In this document: piece by piece, positions 14,102 to 17,012 of the stretch
How positions within the stretch are numbered: the stretch's first letter is position 1
How the letters are laid out: the number at the start of each line of letters is the position of its first letter
Source: Erysipelotrichaceae bacterium
GTDB taxonomy: Bacteria > Bacillota_I > Bacilli_A > Erysipelotrichales > Erysipelotrichaceae
Length of the DNA: 17,012 nt
NCBI GenBank assembly: GCA_900754715.1
Contig: CAAEDX010000230.1
Location: 1 to 17,012, forward strand
Direction: 5' to 3'
The notes under the pieces: model-generated
Told to the model about the DNA's origin: nothing
The model's database searches: none
What the model saw: the letters and a program-made list of their open reading frames with translations, nothing else
Made by a program: the position numbers and the translations under genes

Positions 14102-14628
14102 CTGATCTTCTCCTCCTGACGGATCTTCAGGGCCTTCATTCGCTGATAGTCGTTCTTGATCCGCACCAGCATCACGACCGCGAATACGAGGACGCCGTTG
14201 CCGATGATGGAAAGAAATTCATAATTCACGATCCATGCGGCAAACTGCATCTCGCTGACGCCACTGACCCTCATATATAAGAATATCAGCAGGTCTTTGA
14301 CGAAGATCGTCGCAATACAGAGAATGATGGATTCCAGCATGGAATCGCCCATGTGCCGCGACCAGAGCTGCAAGAGCAAAGCGATGATCAGATAGACCAG
14401 CGCATGCTGCAGAAACGTGTCGGTCACGAAAAGATCAACGAGAAGCCCGTACAGAAATGCCGTCAGGCAGCGGTCAAGCAGCTCGGCCTCACGGATGACG
14501 AGCACCAGTGAGCAAAAGCCCACTGAAGGCAGGAAGATGAGATCGTTCATCAGGAAACTGCCGGGAAACAGTGCGCTGATGGCAATGTCGGCCAATGTGC
14601 ACAGGCCGAAAAACAGCCAGTTCGTCAT
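14074..14628 (-). CDS. mreD: Rod shape-determining protein MreD
   Basis: MreD is a small integral membrane protein of the elongation machinery that binds MreC. The 184-residue protein is hydrophobic almost throughout, with five to six predicted membrane segments: about 4-24, 30-45, 55-70, 74-90, 97-116 and 130-156. The tail is basic and cytoplasmic (KNDYQRMKALKIRQEEKIRW). Sequence conservation is low in this family; position directly after mreC (one base gap, Shine-Dalgarno GAGGTGA in the end of mreC) and before minC identifies it. Length is normal. Confidence 0.88.
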   Translation of the reverse strand: MTNWLFFGLCTLADIAISALFPGSFLMNDLIFLPSVGFCSLVLVIREAELLDRCLTAFLYGLLVDLFVTDTFLQHALVYLIIALLLQLWSRHMGDSMLESIILCIATIFVKDLLIFLYMRVSGVSEMQFAAWIVNYEFLSIIGNGVLVFAVVMLVRIKNDYQRMKALKIRQEEKIRWYSLRSKK

Positions 14629-14629
14629 C

Positions 14630-15523
14630 TCAGTTCACCTCGATGACCGTAACATAGTCAAAATACTGGAAGTTGGAGACCGGCTCGACATAGATGACCT
14701 GCCCCAGCTGATTGTCCAGCGTTTCTACTTTTTTCACCGTTCCGACGAACAGTCCGCTGGGATAAACTCCGCCTTTGCCGCTGGTCACGACCTGCATGCC
14801 TTCCTCTACTTCCTGATCATCCAGCAAAGAGACGACATAGGCCTGCTCATTGGTATCATAAGATTCCAGGATGCCCTCGACGCTGGATGCGCGCTCTTGC
14901 TGCTGATCTTGTTCCTGCTGGTCGGCCTCGCTGCTGTCGCCTTCGCTTTGATCCTCATTGTTTCCCAGATTGATGCGGACAGCGACTTTGTTGTTCTTGT
15001 CCTCACACGTCAGCAGCTTCACCACGCTGGTGCTGTCCTGGACCTTCTGGATCTTTCCGATGACGCCTTGTGAATTCATGACGACCATATCTTCCTCGAT
15101 GCCATCGTTGGCGCCGACGTTCAGGGTCACCTGATCGTTCCAGTATGTACTGTCGCGGCCGATCACCTTGGCCGAGATGCGGTTGAATCCGGTCAGGGAT
15201 TCATTCATATTCAGCAACTCGCGAAGTTCCTCATTTTCCCGCTGAGCATTCTCATACAAGGCCTGATAGTTCGTGGTCATGCTGAGCTCTTCGCGAAGCG
15301 TGTCATTTTCATCCTTTACCTTCCACAGATTGGCAAAATCGCTGCTGAAATTCTTGATGGAAGTCAGCGGATAGTCGATCAGTCCGTATTTCAGATAGCT
15401 GACGGCACTGTAACCGATATCGCTGATGCTGGACTGTCTCAATCCCTGAAACAGCAGTCCGAGGGCCAGAAAAAAGCCGATCAGACACATCAGAATTTTC
15501 TGCGCTTTCGTAAATTTTGACAT
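14630..15523 (-). CDS. mreC: Rod shape-determining protein MreC
   Basis: MreC is a bitopic membrane protein that scaffolds cell-wall synthesis enzymes during elongation. The 297-residue protein has one N-terminal membrane segment (9-27), a coiled coil (about 60-105, rich in Glu, Leu and Asn) and the two-barrel MreC core (about 115-297). Core signals are KVIGRDSTYWND (119-130), GANDGIEEDMVVMN (137-150) and VTSGKGGVYPSGLFVGTV (246-263). Between strands of the core lies an acidic, Gln-rich low-complexity insert at 188-212. The ATG at 15523 follows AGGTGAGG closely. The gene has its own promoter and heads mreC-mreD-minC-minD and the genes after. The mreB gene, usually just upstream, is absent; radC lies there instead. 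Confidence 0.95.
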   Translation of the reverse strand: MSKFTKAQKILMCLIGFFLALGLLFQGLRQSSISDIGYSAVSYLKYGLIDYPLTSIKNFSSDFANLWKVKDENDTLREELSMTTNYQALYENAQRENEELRELLNMNESLTGFNRISAKVIGRDSTYWNDQVTLNVGANDGIEEDMVVMNSQGVIGKIQKVQDSTSVVKLLTCEDKNNKVAVRINLGNNEDQSEGDSSEADQQEQDQQQERASSVEGILESYDTNEQAYVVSLLDDQEVEEGMQVVTSGKGGVYPSGLFVGTVKKVETLDNQLGQVIYVEPVSNFQYFDYVTVIEVN

Positions 15524-15556
15524 TTCCTCACCTTTTTCCGTTCTGTTCAGTTATTT

Positions 15557-15585
15557 ATTATAAAGGGTATCGGACAATGTTTCAA
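15557..15585 (-). promoter_or_regulatory. Strong promoter for the mreC-mreD-minC-minD block
   Basis: On the minus strand TTGAAA (15580-15585), a 17-base spacer and perfect TATAAT (15557-15562). The -35 overlaps the radC stop codon. It would give a leader of about 25 bases before mreC and uncouples shape and division genes from radC transcription. Confidence 0.85.
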
Positions 15586-16256
15586 TCTATAAAACCGCTT
15601 TGTCGGAAACTGTACCAGGCATCCGGACCGACGATGATGTGATCCAACAGCGGGATGCCGACGAGCTTTCCGCACGCCACGATCTGCCTGGTCACCTGCT
15701 GGTCCGCCAGAGAAGGCTCCACGTTTCCCCCTGGATGATTATGCGCGCAGATGATGCTGGATGCGCTGTGGCGCATCGCTTCCTTGAAGATCTCACGAGG
15801 ATGCACCATCGAAGCGTTCAGCGTGCCGATGAACAGCACCTGATGATGCAGGATCACATTCTGCTGACTGAGATAGACCGCAATGAAGTGCTCCTGCTGT
15901 TCATAGCCATAACGCAGCCTGAGCCAGCGCACCAGATCATCGGGCGAGGTGACCGCGCTCTTATCCAAGGCACTGCGGTCAATGCGCCGGCACAGCTCGA
16001 TGCCGGCAAACAACTGAATGGCGCGCACTTCCTTGATGCCGCTGATCTCCATGAGATCGTTAGGATCCATATACATGAGCGCCGAAAGTGATCCGCACAT
16101 GGACAGCACTTCGTCGGCCAGTTCCAGCACGCTCTTGGAGCGGGTGCCGCTTTGCAGCAGCAGGGCGATCAGTTCCCGATTGCTCAATGATGCCAGCCCA
16201 TCGCGCATCGCCTTTTCGCGCGGGCGCTCATCGGGGCTCATCTCACGAACTTTCAT
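15582..16256 (-). CDS. radC: RadC family JAB/MPN-domain protein
   Basis: RadC proteins carry an N-terminal helix-hairpin-helix region and a C-terminal JAMM metalloprotease-like domain; despite the name, a role in DNA repair is doubtful. The 224-residue protein starts MKVREMSPDERPREK, typical of the family, with LMEISGIKEVRA (68-79) as the hairpin. The zinc site residues are Glu122 (in QEHF), His172 and His174 (AHNHPGG) and Asp185. All are present, so the domain should bind metal. The start at 16256 overlaps the end of the preceding SPOR gene by 14 bases; a second ATG five codons on is possible, but the first matches the family N-terminus. In Bacillus radC stands between maf and mreB; both of those are missing here. 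Expression probably comes from upstream together with the SPOR gene. Confidence 0.95.
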   Translation of the reverse strand: MKVREMSPDERPREKAMRDGLASLSNRELIALLLQSGTRSKSVLELADEVLSMCGSLSALMYMDPNDLMEISGIKEVRAIQLFAGIELCRRIDRSALDKSAVTSPDDLVRWLRLRYGYEQQEHFIAVYLSQQNVILHHQVLFIGTLNASMVHPREIFKEAMRHSASSIICAHNHPGGNVEPSLADQQVTRQIVACGKLVGIPLLDHIIVGPDAWYSFRQSGFID

Positions 16257-16659
16257 CTTTCATCGCCTGCAGCACTTTCTGATAATCTTGATCATCCACG
16301 GCCTTGCTCATCTCCTCTCCTTCCACGGTGATCTTCTTGGTGATGTATGCCAGTTCCATTTTTTCCAGCTGCTTTCCCTCCTCTTCAGTCTTGGTCTCGT
16401 CTTCATACACGCTGGTCATGACGATCTGACGGCCATCCTGTTCGATCTGGTATGGGGTCAGCCCTTGTTCTTCCAGCTGCGCGCAGATCTTCTTGGCATT
16501 CTCGCTCTCCTCATAGATGCCGACCTGATTCAGATACAGCGTGCGTTGCTGTGTGGAAACGCTGCCAAAGTCCACGGTCGTGAATAGCACATAGTAGAAC
16601 AACGAAAATGCCAGCGCAAAGACCAGGGCAAACGTGATGATCAGCCTGCGGTTTGCCAT
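16243..16659 (-). CDS. Small membrane-anchored SPOR-domain protein, SpoIIB-like by position
   Basis: The 138-residue protein has a short basic start (MANRR), one membrane segment at about 6-26 and an extracytoplasmic part with a SPOR-like layout: LYLNQVGIYEESENAKKICAQLEEQG looks like the first strand and helix, and GRQIVMTSVY with the following charged helix like the second. SPOR domains bind denuded glycan strands at division sites. In Bacillus the SPOR protein SpoIIB is encoded just before maf-radC-mreBCD; this gene, directly before radC, is in the equivalent place but is less than half as long. AGGAGGAG five bases before the ATG at 16659 fixes the start. No convincing promoter was found between it and the terminator upstream. 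A role in septal peptidoglycan remodelling is inferred. Confidence 0.72.
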   Translation of the reverse strand: MANRRLIITFALVFALAFSLFYYVLFTTVDFGSVSTQQRTLYLNQVGIYEESENAKKICAQLEEQGLTPYQIEQDGRQIVMTSVYEDETKTEEEGKQLEKMELAYITKKITVEGEEMSKAVDDQDYQKVLQAMKDESS

Positions 16660-16743
16660 CTTCTCTCCTCCTTCACCTCACTGTATGCGCCCAAGCGATC
16701 ATTCATGCCCGTTTTTCCTATACGCACACGCGCAGGAAAGCAC

Positions 16744-16769
16744 TAAAAAAGCTGCTTGTCCAGCAGCTC
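16744..16769 (-). terminator. Rho-independent terminator after the DegV-family gene
   Basis: On the minus strand AGCTGCT and AGCAGCT form a 7-bp stem around GGACA, followed by a run of T. It lies five bases after the stop codon and separates the DegV gene from the SPOR gene. Confidence 0.9.
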
Positions 16770-16773
16770 ATTT

Positions 16774-17012
16774 TCAGTATTTCAGCTTACGGATGCGGCC
16801 AAAGCCGATGGTGCCTTCGCCTGTATGCGCCATGATCACGGCACGGAACACTCGGCGGTCGACCGGATGCCCGCACGCCTCCTGCAGCTGCTGCTGCAGC
16901 TGATCGCATACCTTGGGATTATCCGCGTGGATGATCATCCAATCATAGTCATCCGGATCCACATCTTTCAGCACGCACTCGATGCCGACACGATAGGCTT
17001 TGGCAGCCGTTC
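16774..17012 (-). CDS. DegV family fatty-acid-binding protein, C-terminal fragment
   Basis: The gene runs off the right edge; 78 C-terminal residues are visible, in frame from the edge to the stop at 16774. DegV (FakB-type) proteins bind fatty acids and, with FakA kinase, present them for phosphorylation. The visible part matches the C-terminal domain: AKAYRVGIECVL, DWMIIHADNPKVCDQL (family hAdxxexaxxl) and the signature AVIMAHTGEGTIGFG, where HTGxGT is the conserved lipid-head contact. The last residues RIRKLKY are typical. The N-terminal half with the EDD signature is outside the window. A terminator follows directly. Confidence 0.88.
   Translation of the reverse strand, partial: TAAKAYRVGIECVLKDVDPDDYDWMIIHADNPKVCDQLQQQLQEACGHPVDRRVFRAVIMAHTGEGTIGFGRIRKLKY

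Noticed and set aside
16660..16743. Promoter for the SPOR-radC pair
   Set aside because: Sequences such as TATAGG and CATACA occur on the minus strand, but none has an acceptable -35 at 16-18 bases. No promoter is called; the region between the terminator and the Shine-Dalgarno shows nothing else definite.
1..17012. Mobile elements, CRISPR arrays, tRNA or defence genes
   Set aside because: No transposase, integrase, direct-repeat array, inverted terminal repeats or tRNA-like cloverleaf was recognised on either strand; all genes fit conserved core functions.

Overview
The window looks like a block of core chromosome from a Bacillota bacterium, all read from the minus strand. The replication-initiation pair DnaB/DnaI (Bacillus type), a Bacillus-like order of polA-mutM-coaE and pfkA-pyk, and an mreCD-minCD-spoIVF block support this. 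The moderately GC-rich codon use together with these gene orders suggests an Erysipelotrichia-like lineage, but that placement is an inference by eye. No mobile element, CRISPR array, rRNA or tRNA was seen, and no stretch longer than 300 bases lacks a gene.

Read in the direction of transcription (from high to low coordinates), the window opens with the C-terminal part of a DegV-family fatty-acid-binding protein and its terminator. Next comes a cell-shape, division and sporulation block: a small membrane-anchored SPOR-domain protein, radC, mreC, mreD, minC, minD, a SpoIVFA-like membrane protein and a SpoIVFB-like site-2 protease. This is the Bacillus order spoIIB-maf-radC-mreBCD-minCD-spoIVFA-spoIVFB with maf and mreB missing. 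A strong promoter lies directly in front of mreC. The block runs into a lipoprotein related to zinc/manganese ABC-transporter binding proteins; it has no transporter partners here and appears to lack the usual metal ligands. It ends at a terminator.

The second unit is a DNA replication and repair operon: polA, mutM, coaE, dnaB, dnaI, packed with overlaps or gaps of a few bases. Its mRNA leader holds two mutually exclusive hairpins around the Shine-Dalgarno sequence of polA and a possible four-codon leader ORF. The third unit is the glycolytic pair pfkA-pyk, with its own promoter overlapped by an 8-bp inverted repeat and a clear terminator after pyk. Then follow a single AI-2E-family membrane protein gene with its own promoter, a 57-residue two-cluster ferredoxin with strong promoter and terminator, and the start of miaB at the left edge.

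Most of the window is conserved housekeeping DNA. The features most worth a second look are the polA leader, the ligand-less TroA-type lipoprotein, the loss of mreB and maf from an otherwise conserved block, the altered MinD-contact motif of MinC, and the inverted repeat at the pfkA promoter.
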